DNA of 64,000 bases from an uncultured Acetatifactor sp. (GTDB lineage Bacteria > Bacillota > Clostridia > Lachnospirales > Lachnospiraceae): contig CANPXL010000004.1 of the NCBI GenBank assembly GCA_947586055.1, forward strand, positions 62,001-126,000. The letters run 5' to 3'. Of the stretch, positions 8,664 through 17,117 are shown piece by piece (the stretch's first letter is position 1; each line of letters starts with the position of its first letter). The position numbers and the translations under genes were made by a program. The notes below the pieces were generated by a model, which saw only the letters and a list, made by a program, of their open reading frames with translations, was not told the origin of the DNA and did no database searches.

Positions 8664-8885
8664 ATGGTGTACCCGGTTCAGATGATTGCCAGGCCTTCCG
8701 GCTTAAAGCGCCAAAACGGCCGCTCCGGACGCAGACGTCCGGACGCCTCAGGCGTTTCCGGCTTTGGCCGTTTTCTGGAAGAGGAAGTGGAAAAAAGCTG
8801 CCCGGCTGAGTGCCATATTGTCACCTACGACGCCAGCTGTCAGCTCAGGACCTACTCCTACCGCTCCAGAGACTATACCTTCTGA
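8664..8885 (+). CDS. Small hypothetical protein (73-78 aa), possible gene
   Basis: An open frame reads from TTG (8649) or ATG (8664) to a stop at 8883-8885. The protein is polar, and its C-terminal half (EEEVEKSCPAECHIVTYDAS, then a Tyr/Arg-rich end) looks protein-like. GGGAGGG lies about 20 bases before the TTG, a poor spacing. A strong GAAA-loop hairpin sits just after the stop. Against it, the middle of the frame is a large inverted repeat (see finding). No family recognised. It would be one of the few plus-strand genes, convergent with the carboxypeptidase gene. Confidence 0.4.
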   Translation: MVYPVQMIARPSGLKRQNGRSGRRRPDASGVSGFGRFLEEEVEKSCPAECHIVTYDASCQLRTYSYRSRDYTF

Positions 8886-8895
8886 ACCGTCAGGG

Positions 8896-8923
8896 CGGGG
8901 CGCAGGCGAAAGCCTGTGCCCCG
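8896..8923. terminator. GAAA-tetraloop hairpin between convergent genes
   Basis: A 12-bp stem with one G-T wobble (8896-8907 with 8912-8923) is closed by a GAAA loop on the plus strand. It lies between the small plus-strand frame and the minus-strand dacF-like gene. Neither strand shows a long T run, so it may be only a weak terminator or a 3'-end stabiliser. Confidence 0.4.
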
Positions 8924-8981
8924 TTCTGGCCTGCGCCGCATCCGTCCCGGACGGCGCCGTTTTCAGAGCCCGGCCCCGGTT

Positions 8982-10283
8982 TTACATCAGAAACCGCTTC
9001 AGCACCTGGACGACGCACCAGCGCAGGTCGATCTTCTCCACCGCGTCCGCCGTGACGATGTCCTCTCTCCGATACACCGTCCCGTCCACGCTGTATTCCA
9101 CCGTGCCCACTATCATCCCCCGCTCCACCGGAGCCGTCAGACTTTCCTTTACCCGGCAGGTAACGTCCACGGACTCGTCCTCCCGCATCAGAAGGCCGGC
9201 GCTGTCTTCCCGCGGCCTTACCAGTTCCAGACAGACGCGGGCCGTCTCCCCCAGAACGTCCGTCGTCCCCCCGGCCACGGGAAGGGAAGTCAGCCTGCTC
9301 TCGTCAAAGGCAGTCTCCTTCTCCAGAAAGCTCTGAAAACGGTAATTGTCAATGCCGTACTGCATCAGCTTCCTGGTGTCGCTCCATTTATACGACTTGT
9401 TGTTCGGCCACCCGCAGGCCAGCAGCGCAACGATAAAGGTTCTGCCCTCGCTCTCCAGCGCCCCCACATAACAGTACCCCGCCTTGTTGGTAAACCCTGT
9501 CTTGCCGCTCAGCGCCCCGTCCATCATGTTCAGAAACGCGTTGTGGTTGACGCAGGAAAAAGTTCTGCCGTTGGCGTAAAAACTGTAGGCCGGCGTCCGG
9601 GTGATCGTCAGAAAATCCTCGCTCTTCTCCGAGCCCCTGACGCAGTACGCCATGATCCTGGCCAGCTCCGCGGCCGTGGTGCAGTGTTCCCGCTGCCGCA
9701 CCGTTTTATCGGGCATCAGGACTTCTTCCGTGGCATCCAGCCCGTTCGGGGTGATAAACCAGGTGTCCACGCAGCCAAGCTGCGACGCCTTCCCGTTCAT
9801 CAGTCCCGCAAAGGCCGCCACCGCCTGTCTGCTTTCCTCCGCCGTGTACTCGCATACCGGTTTCTCCTTCAGCTCCCCGGACAGCAGCTGCCTGCCCACA
9901 TGCTCCGCCAGAGCCACCGCGGAGTCGTTGTGGGATTCCAGCATCAGCGAGTACAGAAGATCCCTGACCGTGTACGTCTCCCCTTTCCTGATGTTCAGCT
10001 TTACCTGAGGCATTCCCGCCGCGTAGGAGGACACCGTCAGCGTCTCGTCCAAAGACACGCTCTCCAGAACGATGATGCAGGTCATGATCTTTGTCGTGCT
10101 TGCCATCGCCATGGGAGTGTCGGCGTTCCTGCCGTAAAGCACGCGTCCCGAGTCCGCGTCCAGAAGCACCGCCGCCGTGGCGTACAGCGTAAGGTCCTCC
10201 GACGCGCCCGCAGATACCGGAACCGCCGTCCATAAGAAAAAAAGAGCAAAGAAAAAGCCTCCCAACCGTTTTTTCATCCCCAT
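8982..10283 (-). CDS. D-alanyl-D-alanine carboxypeptidase, DacF/PBP5 type
   Basis: A secreted peptidase (433 residues) of family S11 that trims the terminal D-Ala of peptidoglycan stem peptides. The signal peptide spans about residues 1-26. Active-site motifs are complete: S62-T-T-K65, SHN at 117-119 and KTG at 261-263. A PBP5-type C-terminal beta domain follows, ending in a hydrophobic tail that could associate with the membrane. The ATG at 10283 follows AAGGTTGGGAC; a second ATG two codons in is also possible. It lies 98 bases downstream of scpB. A second S11 enzyme is encoded at 12739-13905, so the two are paralogues within 5 kb. Confidence 0.93.
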   Translation of the reverse strand: MGMKKRLGGFFFALFFLWTAVPVSAGASEDLTLYATAAVLLDADSGRVLYGRNADTPMAMASTTKIMTCIIVLESVSLDETLTVSSYAAGMPQVKLNIRKGETYTVRDLLYSLMLESHNDSAVALAEHVGRQLLSGELKEKPVCEYTAEESRQAVAAFAGLMNGKASQLGCVDTWFITPNGLDATEEVLMPDKTVRQREHCTTAAELARIMAYCVRGSEKSEDFLTITRTPAYSFYANGRTFSCVNHNAFLNMMDGALSGKTGFTNKAGYCYVGALESEGRTFIVALLACGWPNNKSYKWSDTRKLMQYGIDNYRFQSFLEKETAFDESRLTSLPVAGGTTDVLGETARVCLELVRPREDSAGLLMREDESVDVTCRVKESLTAPVERGMIVGTVEYSVDGTVYRREDIVTADAVEKIDLRWCVVQVLKRFLM

Positions 10284-10381
10284 GTCCCAACCTTCGGAAT
10301 CGGATTTACAACAGTATATGAGGCAGTTTGTTCCGTTTATGTTTCAAAGCCGGTCCGATTTTAAGCCATGCCCGGCGGCCG

Positions 10382-10951
10382 TCAGACATCCAGCTGGAGC
10401 TGCACCTCCGCTTCCGCCTGCTGTTTAAACTCTTCTATCTGGACGGGATTCAGCTCCGGAAGTTCCTCAAGACTCGAAACGCCGAAGCTGCGCAGAAACT
10501 GTTCCGTGGTGCCGAAAAGCAGAGGCCTGCCCGGCGCGTCCAGCCTGCCGAGCTCCATTATGAGATCATATTCCAGCAGCCTGTTGATGGCGTGGTCGCA
10601 GCTCACGCCCCGGATCCGCTCCACTTCCAGCCTTGTGACAGGCTGTTTGTAGGCGATGATGGAAAGGGTCTCCAGAACGGTTTCCGTCAAAGCCATTTTC
10701 CGCGGCGCCTTCGCAACTTTGATCAGATATTCGTACATCTCGGCCTTGGTGCACAGCTGAACCGCGCTGTCAAGCCGCGTGAGCATGATTCCTCTGTCCT
10801 CCCTGGCATAGCGGGCGGCCATCGCGTCCAGAATCTCGCCGGTTGTCCCGACATCCTCTTCTATCACTTCGGCCAGCCTGCTTACCTCCACGGAATCCCC
10901 CATGGCAAACAGCACCGCTTCCAAAACCGCTTCCGCCTTCGTTCTGTCCAT
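10382..10951 (-). CDS. scpB: Segregation and condensation protein B
   Basis: The 189-residue product is a ScpB, the winged-helix kleisin-associated subunit of the SMC-ScpA-ScpB condensin. Recognised by the tandem winged-helix organisation and blocks such as ETVLETLSIIAYKQPVTRLE and IRGVSCDHAINRLLE. ScpB dimers bind the middle of ScpA. AAAGGAGAG lies upstream of the ATG at 10951. It follows scpA by 19 bases, the usual clostridial order. Confidence 0.96.
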   Translation of the reverse strand: MDRTKAEAVLEAVLFAMGDSVEVSRLAEVIEEDVGTTGEILDAMAARYAREDRGIMLTRLDSAVQLCTKAEMYEYLIKVAKAPRKMALTETVLETLSIIAYKQPVTRLEVERIRGVSCDHAINRLLEYDLIMELGRLDAPGRPLLFGTTEQFLRSFGVSSLEELPELNPVQIEEFKQQAEAEVQLQLDV

Positions 10952-10970
10952 TTATCTCTCCTTTGCCCCG

Positions 10971-11717
10971 TCAGGCAACATTTGATGTGATTAAAATATC
11001 GTCAAATAAATTCTCCTGACTGATCAGGATCTTTCCCGTCTTCATCAGCTCCAGGATGATCAGGAACGTGACGATGACTTCCATCCTGCTGGACTGTTTT
11101 TCCAGAAGTCTGCGGAAGCTGAACGTCCTGTGCTCCCTTGCATAGGCTTCCACATACAGCGTCTTGGTCTCCATGTCGATCTCGTCCTTTTCGATGGTTC
11201 CGTAATGGCTCCGGATGGGATCGATCTTGTCCTCCTGCTTTTTTACAATGGACTTGAAAATCTCATGGAGTTTTGTCAGCGTCATGTCGCCCACAAGCGC
11301 TTCATAATCCACGGGCTGCCGGTAGGCGGCCACTTCCTCCGGAAGCGCCTGCTCCCGGAACAGATTTCTGGCGGCGTCCACCTGACGGTCCCGCAGCTCC
11401 ATGGACATGCACTTGTACATCTTGTATTCCAGCAGCTTCTGCACCAGTTCCGCCCTGGGATCTTCCTCCTCGCCCTCTTCGTTCTCTTCTCTGGGAAGCA
11501 GCATACGGCACTTTATATCGATCAGCGTTGCGGCCATGACAAGAAATTCACTCATCACATTCATGTCTTCCGTCTCCAGCTGTCGGATATACTCCAGATA
11601 CTGAGCCGTGATCTCCACGATGGGAATGTCGTAGATGTCCACTTTGTTTTTGTCGATCAGGTGCAGCAGAAGGTCCAGAGGGCCCTCGAACACCTCCAGT
11701 TTCACAGGTATCGCCAT
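10971..11717 (-). CDS. scpA: Segregation and condensation protein A
   Basis: This 248-residue kleisin subunit bridges the SMC dimer in chromosome condensation. The N-terminus (KLEVFEGPLDLLLHLIDKNK) is diagnostic of ScpA, and the C-terminal winged helix (VIVTFLIILELMKTGKILIS) binds the SMC head. The central region is acidic (EENEEGEEEDPRAE) as usual. The start at 11717 has GGCGGAG upstream. It lies 49 bases after the phosphoesterase gene and directly precedes scpB. Confidence 0.97.
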   Translation of the reverse strand: MAIPVKLEVFEGPLDLLLHLIDKNKVDIYDIPIVEITAQYLEYIRQLETEDMNVMSEFLVMAATLIDIKCRMLLPREENEEGEEEDPRAELVQKLLEYKMYKCMSMELRDRQVDAARNLFREQALPEEVAAYRQPVDYEALVGDMTLTKLHEIFKSIVKKQEDKIDPIRSHYGTIEKDEIDMETKTLYVEAYAREHRTFSFRRLLEKQSSRMEVIVTFLIILELMKTGKILISQENLFDDILITSNVA

Positions 11718-11766
11718 AATCTTTTTCTCCGCCAGTTATTTATTGTACCGTTTTTGGCGCCGCATT

Positions 11767-12642
11767 TCAAGAAAAATGTTTGTCCGGCTGCGGCTCAAAG
11801 TCCACGACCCAAAGCTCCGCCGGATTGAAAAGCCGCACCGGCAGGGTATGCATTCCCAGACCCCGGCTGAGAACCATGGCGCTCTTTCCCTCATGAAAGA
11901 CGCCGCCGTCGTATCGGGGAAACAGCCTGAGCCCCGGAGAGAGAACGCCCCGGTTGAGAAACGGAACTCTCACCACGCCCCCGTGCACATGGCCGGAGAG
12001 CACAAGGTCCGCCCCCCATTCGGCGTACCTGGGAAAATAGTCGGGATTGTGGGCGAGCAGGACGGTGTACAGATCCGCCGGGGCCTGTCCCAGACAATCC
12101 GACATATAATGCTCCGGCATTTCAGGTACCCGGAACCGCCGGTAAAACCCCCTCCCGATCTCCAGGCCGCAGACGGCAATGCCGTACTTTGCCAAAACCG
12201 TCTTCTCGTTGACCAGAGGTTCGATCCCCAGCTCTGCCAGCGCCTTCGCGTACTTTTGCGCCATATCCCCGTAGGTTTCCGGGTACAGCTTCATCCTGTG
12301 CTCATGGTTGCCGTTGCCGTAATAGACGGGATAATCCCCGGCCAGCTCCCTCAGAAGCTTTATCGCCGGTTCCAGACTTTTACCCGGCCGGGCGGTTACA
12401 AGATCGCCGGCCACGAGAATAAAATCCGGCTTCTGTTCCCGGATCTTCTGCAGGAGTCTCTCATTGTCGCGGCCGTACTGTTTGTTGTGCAGATCCGCCA
12501 GCACCACGGCCCTCGCATGCTCCCGGATTCTTTTGTCCGCCGCCGTAAACCTGCGCACCACGAAGCGGTTGCTGTCGTAAAGAATCACCCACAGAAGCGC
12601 CACAGCCGCCGCCATGAGGATCGTAAGTAAAATATTCGTCAT
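11767..12642 (-). CDS. Membrane-anchored calcineurin-like metallophosphoesterase
   Basis: One N-terminal transmembrane helix (residues 4-22) is followed by a metallophosphoesterase domain. The metal-binding motifs are all present in order: VVLADLHN, LVAGDLV, GNGNHEH and SGHVHGG. The protein has 291 residues and resembles the YkuE/YaeI group, membrane-associated enzymes some of which act on lipid or nucleotide phosphates; the substrate cannot be read from the sequence. The ATG at 12642 follows GGGGGAAACG. It is placed between dacF and scpA on the same strand, 96 bases after dacF. That gap contains a strong GC hairpin without a T run. Confidence 0.9.
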   Translation of the reverse strand: MTNILLTILMAAAVALLWVILYDSNRFVVRRFTAADKRIREHARAVVLADLHNKQYGRDNERLLQKIREQKPDFILVAGDLVTARPGKSLEPAIKLLRELAGDYPVYYGNGNHEHRMKLYPETYGDMAQKYAKALAELGIEPLVNEKTVLAKYGIAVCGLEIGRGFYRRFRVPEMPEHYMSDCLGQAPADLYTVLLAHNPDYFPRYAEWGADLVLSGHVHGGVVRVPFLNRGVLSPGLRLFPRYDGGVFHEGKSAMVLSRGLGMHTLPVRLFNPAELWVVDFEPQPDKHFS

Positions 12643-12738
12643 CGTTTCCCCCGTTTCCCCGCGTCAGACAGGCGCGCCGTCTCCGGCCGCGCCCTGTCCG
12701 CGCTTTTTGTCCGTCGGATTCGCATGACCGTGCCTGTT

Positions 12739-13905
12739 TTACAGCAGAAAAAGCTTCCAGACCTTCTTCAGGTAATCCGGATAACCGGCTTTCTCCACAG
12801 TATCCGCATAAAGGATCGGCACGCTGCCAATCTCCGCACCGTTTAAATAATACCGGACGTTTCCCGCCTGGCCTCCCTCTTTCACCGGCGCCTGCACGCT
12901 CTCGGGAAGATCCAGCACCTTCACCACCTTCGACAGGTCGCTTCCCTGGGTGTCAAGATAGCGGAACTCTCCGAAAAACACCAGTCCTACCTCTTCCTCC
13001 ACCCCTTTTTCCACCTTCAGGGGCGCGATGTCCTCCGCGTTGGAGTCTATGTAAAGATCACAGACGTTGAAACCGTAGGTCAGAAGCGTCTGGGCATCGG
13101 AGACGCGGTGCGCGTTGTCCGGCGCCCCCATGACAACCGCGATCAGATCGATTCCGTCCTTGCTCGCAGTGGCGGACAGACAGAACATCGCCTTTGAGGT
13201 GGATCCGGTCTTCAGTCCGGTGGCATACTGGTACTGCTTCAGCAGCTTGTTCGTACTGCTCAAGGTAAATTTAACCGTACCCTGGGGCGTCTCGTGGACA
13301 ATATCCTCCATCCAGATCGTGGTATATTTGAAAATATCGGGATGCTTTGTGGTCAGCTCCCGGGACATAATCGCCACATCCCTCGCCGTGGAATAGTGGT
13401 TGTCGGAATCGGTCAGTCCGCTGCAGTCCTCAAAGTGGGTATCCGTCATCCCCAGCTCCTGCGCTCTCCTGTTCATCAGTTCCACAAAGGCTTCCTCGCT
13501 CCCGGCAATGTGTTCCGCCACGGCAACGCTGGCGTCGTTTCCCGAGGCCACCGCGATGCATTTGATCATGGTGTCCAGCGTCTGGGTCTCATTCTGGGCC
13601 AGATACACCTGAGAACCGCCCATGGAACTGGCATGCTCGCTGACAATCACCTGATCCGACAGGCTGACCTTTCCCGCGTCGATGGCTTCAAACGTCAAAA
13701 GCAGCGTCATGATCTTTGTGATGCTGGCGGGACTTCTCCTTTCCGTCGCGTTCTGCTCGTATATCACCTGCCCCGTGGAACTCTCAATGAGAATCACCGA
13801 CGGCGCGGACACGGTAACGTTGGCATCCGCCGGCAGCGCCGGGAAAACCCACATCCACAGCGTCACCGCCAGCAGGACTGCTGTCAGAGATCTTTTTGCA
13901 AACAT
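12739..13905 (-). CDS. dacF: D-alanyl-D-alanine carboxypeptidase (DacF type)
   Basis: This is a 388-residue S11 family penicillin-binding protein. From the chosen ATG at 13905, the signal peptide covers about residues 1-27, and catalytic motifs are S61-I-T-K64, SGN at 121-123 and KTG at 232-234. A C-terminal beta domain and a hydrophobic end (YLKKVWKLFLL) complete it. The frame is open three codons further to a GTG at 13914, but GGAG is spaced eight bases from the ATG at 13905, which decides the start. It probably modifies vegetative or spore peptidoglycan; spore-specific use by DacF is known in Bacillus but not shown here. Confidence 0.93.
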   Translation of the reverse strand: MFAKRSLTAVLLAVTLWMWVFPALPADANVTVSAPSVILIESSTGQVIYEQNATERRSPASITKIMTLLLTFEAIDAGKVSLSDQVIVSEHASSMGGSQVYLAQNETQTLDTMIKCIAVASGNDASVAVAEHIAGSEEAFVELMNRRAQELGMTDTHFEDCSGLTDSDNHYSTARDVAIMSRELTTKHPDIFKYTTIWMEDIVHETPQGTVKFTLSSTNKLLKQYQYATGLKTGSTSKAMFCLSATASKDGIDLIAVVMGAPDNAHRVSDAQTLLTYGFNVCDLYIDSNAEDIAPLKVEKGVEEEVGLVFFGEFRYLDTQGSDLSKVVKVLDLPESVQAPVKEGGQAGNVRYYLNGAEIGSVPILYADTVEKAGYPDYLKKVWKLFLL

Positions 13906-14002
13906 AAACCGCACTCCATATCTGTACGCGGCACAGCCTCAAAGGCGGCTGCGCCGTCCTTTTCTAAATGATATGAAACGGCCGGAAATTTAGAACAGAA
14001 AA

Positions 14003-14024
14003 CCCCCGGCTGCACGACCGGGGG
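14003..14024 (-). terminator. Intrinsic terminator of rpsU
   Basis: A 7-bp GC stem (14003-14009 with 14018-14024) is followed on the minus strand by TTTTCTGTTCT. It lies 18 bases after the rpsU stop. Confidence 0.85.
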
Positions 14025-14041
14025 TCAACTCATGACTTCAG

Positions 14042-14218
14042 TTAGTTGTATTTGCGCTTTCTGGCAGCCTCAGACTTCTTTTTCCGTCTTACGCTGGGCT
14101 TCTCGTAGTGCTCGCGCTTCCGGATCTCCTGCTGAATGCCGGCTTTGGCGCAGCTTCTCTTGAAACGGCGCAGCGCACTGTCAAGAGTCTCGTTTTCCTT
14201 TACGATCACATTAGACAT
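14042..14218 (-). CDS. rpsU: 30S ribosomal protein S21
   Basis: The 58-residue product starts [20 protein letters not shown] and ends in the basic tail of S21 ([17 protein letters not shown]). S21 binds the small ribosomal subunit near the anti-Shine-Dalgarno region. AGGGAGGTC precedes the ATG at 14218. It has its own strong promoter and terminator, so it is a single-gene unit after alaS. Confidence 0.98.
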   Translation of the reverse strand: MSNVIVKENETLDSALRRFKRSCAKAGIQQEIRKREHYEKPSVRRKKKSEAARKRKYN

Positions 14219-14300
14219 TTTCCCGACCTCCCTTCAGTCCCACACGCATTTGACTGATTGGGTTAATATTATGTATTGCGTCTGCACATACACACTTGTT

Positions 14301-14329
14301 ATTATAAACACGAAACCCGGTGCCGTCAA
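14301..14329 (-). promoter_or_regulatory. rpsU promoter
   Basis: On the minus strand TTGACG (14324-14329) and TATAAT (14301-14306) are separated by exactly 17 bases, a near-consensus vegetative promoter. The leader before the rpsU ATG is about 75 bases. The rest of the 14219-14392 gap contains only a short GAGAC/GTCTC hairpin (around 14360) that may end the alaS transcript weakly. Confidence 0.85.
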
Positions 14330-14392
14330 TATTTTTTTTAAAATTATGGAAAATTCTGTGAGACAAAGTCTCTTTCCCCGCAGAAGCCGTCC

Positions 14393-17047
14393 TTACGAAA
14401 GCTGCTCTTCCAGCACCCTGGCCGCCTGCGCAATGGCGTCGGGAATGCCCGCGGGATTCTTTCCCCCCGCCTGAGCCATGCCGGGGCGTCCGCCCCCGCC
14501 GCCTCCCACAAGAGACGCGATCCCTTTGATCAGATTTCCCGCGTGGGCGCCCTTCGCCTGCGCGCCGTCTGTCGCCATGGCGATCATATTCACTCTGCCG
14601 TCCTGTCCGGACAGAAGCACCACGACCCCTTCGCCCAGCCTGGATTTCAGCTGATCTCCAAGATCCCTCAGTCCGTTCATGTCCACGCCGTCCACGCTGG
14701 TGGCAAGCAGCTTCACGCCCTTTATCTCCACGGCCTGATCCGTCACGTCTCCCAGCGCTTCCCTTGCCGCCCTGGCTTTCAGGGATTCCAGTTCGCCGGA
14801 CAGACTCTTTAACTCCGCCATCAGATGGCCGCAGCGGTCCACAAGGGTTGCCGGCGTGGCCTTAACCGCCTTTGCCGCCGCTTCCAGCGTCCGCTCCATC
14901 TCTTCATAGTACCGGAATACGCCGGTTCCGGTCAGCGCTTCGATCCTGCGCACGCCCGCCGCCACGCCGTTCTCGGACAGGATCTTGAACGCCGAGATCA
15001 CGCCGGTATTCGCAACATGGGTGCCGCCGCAGAATTCCACGGAAAAGTCGCCCATTTTCACTACCCGGACCGTCTCGCCGTACTTTTCCCCAAACAACGC
15101 CATGGCGCCGGTCTTTTTCGCTTCCTCAATGGGAAGGACCTCCGTCACCACCGGAAGATTTTCCGCGATCTTCTCATTGACGATGGTCTCCACCCTCTCC
15201 AGCTCTTCTTTCGTCATCGCCGTAAAGTGGCTGAAGTCAAACCGCAGTCTGTCCCCGTCCACATAAGAGCCGGCCTGTTCCACATGGGTGCCGAGGACTT
15301 CCCGCAGCGCCCTGTGCAAAAGATGGGTCGCGCTGTGGTTCTTACAGGTATCCGACCTCTTCTTTGCGTCCACGGTCAGGGTCACGGCGTCTCCCGTTCT
15401 GATCATGCCCCTTGTGACGGCGCCGATATGCCCCACCTTTCCGCCCATCAGCTTTACGGTGTCCTTCACCTCAAAGGTTCCTTCCGCCGTGACGATGGTG
15501 CCGGTGTCCGCGTTCTGGCCGCCCATGGTGGCGTAAAACGGCGTCTCTTCCACGATGACGGTTCCGGTCTGGCCGTCCGTGAGGGCTTCCACAAGCTCCG
15601 TCTCGGTGGTCAGCACGGTCACCCTGGAGCGGTGCTGCAGTCTGTCATATCCCACAAACGCCGTCGTCACCGAAGGGTCTATGGATTCGTATACGGTGAC
15701 GTCGGCTCCCATGTAGTTCGTCACCTTCCTCGCCTTTCGGGCGGTCTCCTTCTGCTGCTGCATGCAGACGCCGAATCCGGCCTCGTCTACGGTAAATCCC
15801 TTTTCCGCGAGGATTTCCTCCGTCAGATCAAGAGGGAAGCCGTAGGTATCATACAGCCTGAATCCGTTTTCGCCGGACAGTTCCGTAACGCCGGCCGCCT
15901 TCATCTCTTCTTCCATCTGCGAAAGGATGGTCAACCCCTGGTCGATGGTTCTGTCGAATTTTTCTTCCTCCTGTGTCAGCACGTTCAGGATAAACGCCTT
16001 TTTCTCTTCCAGCTCCGGGTAGCCGTCGCGGCACTCCTCGATCACGGTTTCGCTCAAACGCGCCATAAACTTATCCTGAATGCCGAGAAGCCTTCCGTGT
16101 CTCGCCGCCCTGCGGATCAGCCGTCGGAGCACATAACCCCTTCCCTCGTTGGACGGCATGATGCCGTCGCTGATCATAAAGGTGGTGGAGCGGATATGAT
16201 CGGTGATCAGACGGATGGAAACGTCCGTCCTGTCGTCTTTTCTGTATTCCACGCCCGCTATGGAGCAGATCCGGTCGCGGATGGCCTTCATGGTATCAAT
16301 GTCGAACACGGAATCCACATCCTGCACTACCACCGCAAGACGCTCCAGTCCCATGCCGGTATCGATGTTCTTCTGCTTCAGCTCGGTATAGTTTCCCTTT
16401 CCGTCGCTGTCAAACTGCGTAAACACGTTGTTCCAGACTTCCATGAAACGGTCGCAGTCGCATCCCACCTTGCAGTCGGGTTTCCCGCATCCGTATTTTT
16501 CCCCTCTGTCGTAATAAATCTCGGAACAGGGGCCGCAGGGTCCCGCTCCGTGCTCCCAGAAATTGTCGCACTTGCCGTTTTCATCCCGGTAAAACCGCGT
16601 GATCTTTTCGGCGGGCACGCCGATCTCCTTCGTCCAGATCTCAAAGGCCTCGTCGTCCTCGCAATAGATGGAGGGATAAAGCCGCTCCGGATCCATACCG
16701 ACGACTTTTGTCAGAAACTCCCAGCTCCACGCGATCGCCTCATGCTTGAAATAGTCCCCGAAAGAAAAGTTTCCCAGCATCTCGAAGAACGTGAGATGTC
16801 TGGCAGTCTTCCCCACATTTTCAATATCGCCGGTGCGCACGCACTTCTGGCAGGTGGTCACACGGCGTCTGGGCGGAATCTCCTGTCCCGTAAAATACGG
16901 CTTTAACGGCGCCATGCCGGAGTTGATGATCAGCAGGCTGTTGTCGTTGTGGGGCACCAGGGAAAAGCTGTTCATTTTCAGGTGTCCGTTCTTCTCAAAA
17001 AAGTCCAGAAACATTCTTCTCAGTTCATTCACGCCGTATGGCTTCAT
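14393..17047 (-). CDS. alaS: Alanyl-tRNA synthetase
   Basis: This 884-residue class II synthetase charges tRNA-Ala. In order it shows the catalytic domain (from MKPYGVNELRRMFLDFFEKN), the tRNA-recognition region, the editing domain with HSATHLLHRAL and the distal FCGGTHV zinc/editing motif, and the C-Ala (DHHA1) domain ending in a glycine-rich GGGGGGRPGMAQAGG block. The start at 17047 is chosen because of the conserved N-terminus and GGGAAGGAAG upstream; the frame stays open further but runs across the end of glyS. It lies 70 bases after glyS; no T-box leader fits in that gap. Confidence 0.98.
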   Translation of the reverse strand: MKPYGVNELRRMFLDFFEKNGHLKMNSFSLVPHNDNSLLIINSGMAPLKPYFTGQEIPPRRRVTTCQKCVRTGDIENVGKTARHLTFFEMLGNFSFGDYFKHEAIAWSWEFLTKVVGMDPERLYPSIYCEDDEAFEIWTKEIGVPAEKITRFYRDENGKCDNFWEHGAGPCGPCSEIYYDRGEKYGCGKPDCKVGCDCDRFMEVWNNVFTQFDSDGKGNYTELKQKNIDTGMGLERLAVVVQDVDSVFDIDTMKAIRDRICSIAGVEYRKDDRTDVSIRLITDHIRSTTFMISDGIMPSNEGRGYVLRRLIRRAARHGRLLGIQDKFMARLSETVIEECRDGYPELEEKKAFILNVLTQEEEKFDRTIDQGLTILSQMEEEMKAAGVTELSGENGFRLYDTYGFPLDLTEEILAEKGFTVDEAGFGVCMQQQKETARKARKVTNYMGADVTVYESIDPSVTTAFVGYDRLQHRSRVTVLTTETELVEALTDGQTGTVIVEETPFYATMGGQNADTGTIVTAEGTFEVKDTVKLMGGKVGHIGAVTRGMIRTGDAVTLTVDAKKRSDTCKNHSATHLLHRALREVLGTHVEQAGSYVDGDRLRFDFSHFTAMTKEELERVETIVNEKIAENLPVVTEVLPIEEAKKTGAMALFGEKYGETVRVVKMGDFSVEFCGGTHVANTGVISAFKILSENGVAAGVRRIEALTGTGVFRYYEEMERTLEAAAKAVKATPATLVDRCGHLMAELKSLSGELESLKARAAREALGDVTDQAVEIKGVKLLATSVDGVDMNGLRDLGDQLKSRLGEGVVVLLSGQDGRVNMIAMATDGAQAKGAHAGNLIKGIASLVGGGGGGRPGMAQAGGKNPAGIPDAIAQAARVLEEQLS

Positions 17048-17117
17048 GGCTTTCTTCCTTCCCTGCCCGCCGCCGCGGGCATCTCCTGAAATATTCGCGC
17101 TTTCGCCGGCTTCCCGG

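Noticed and set aside
14825-16906. Long open frame on the plus strand, opposite alaS
   Set aside because: It is the antisense shadow of alaS codons in a GC-rich gene; no ribosome site, low-complexity His/Arg-rich product.
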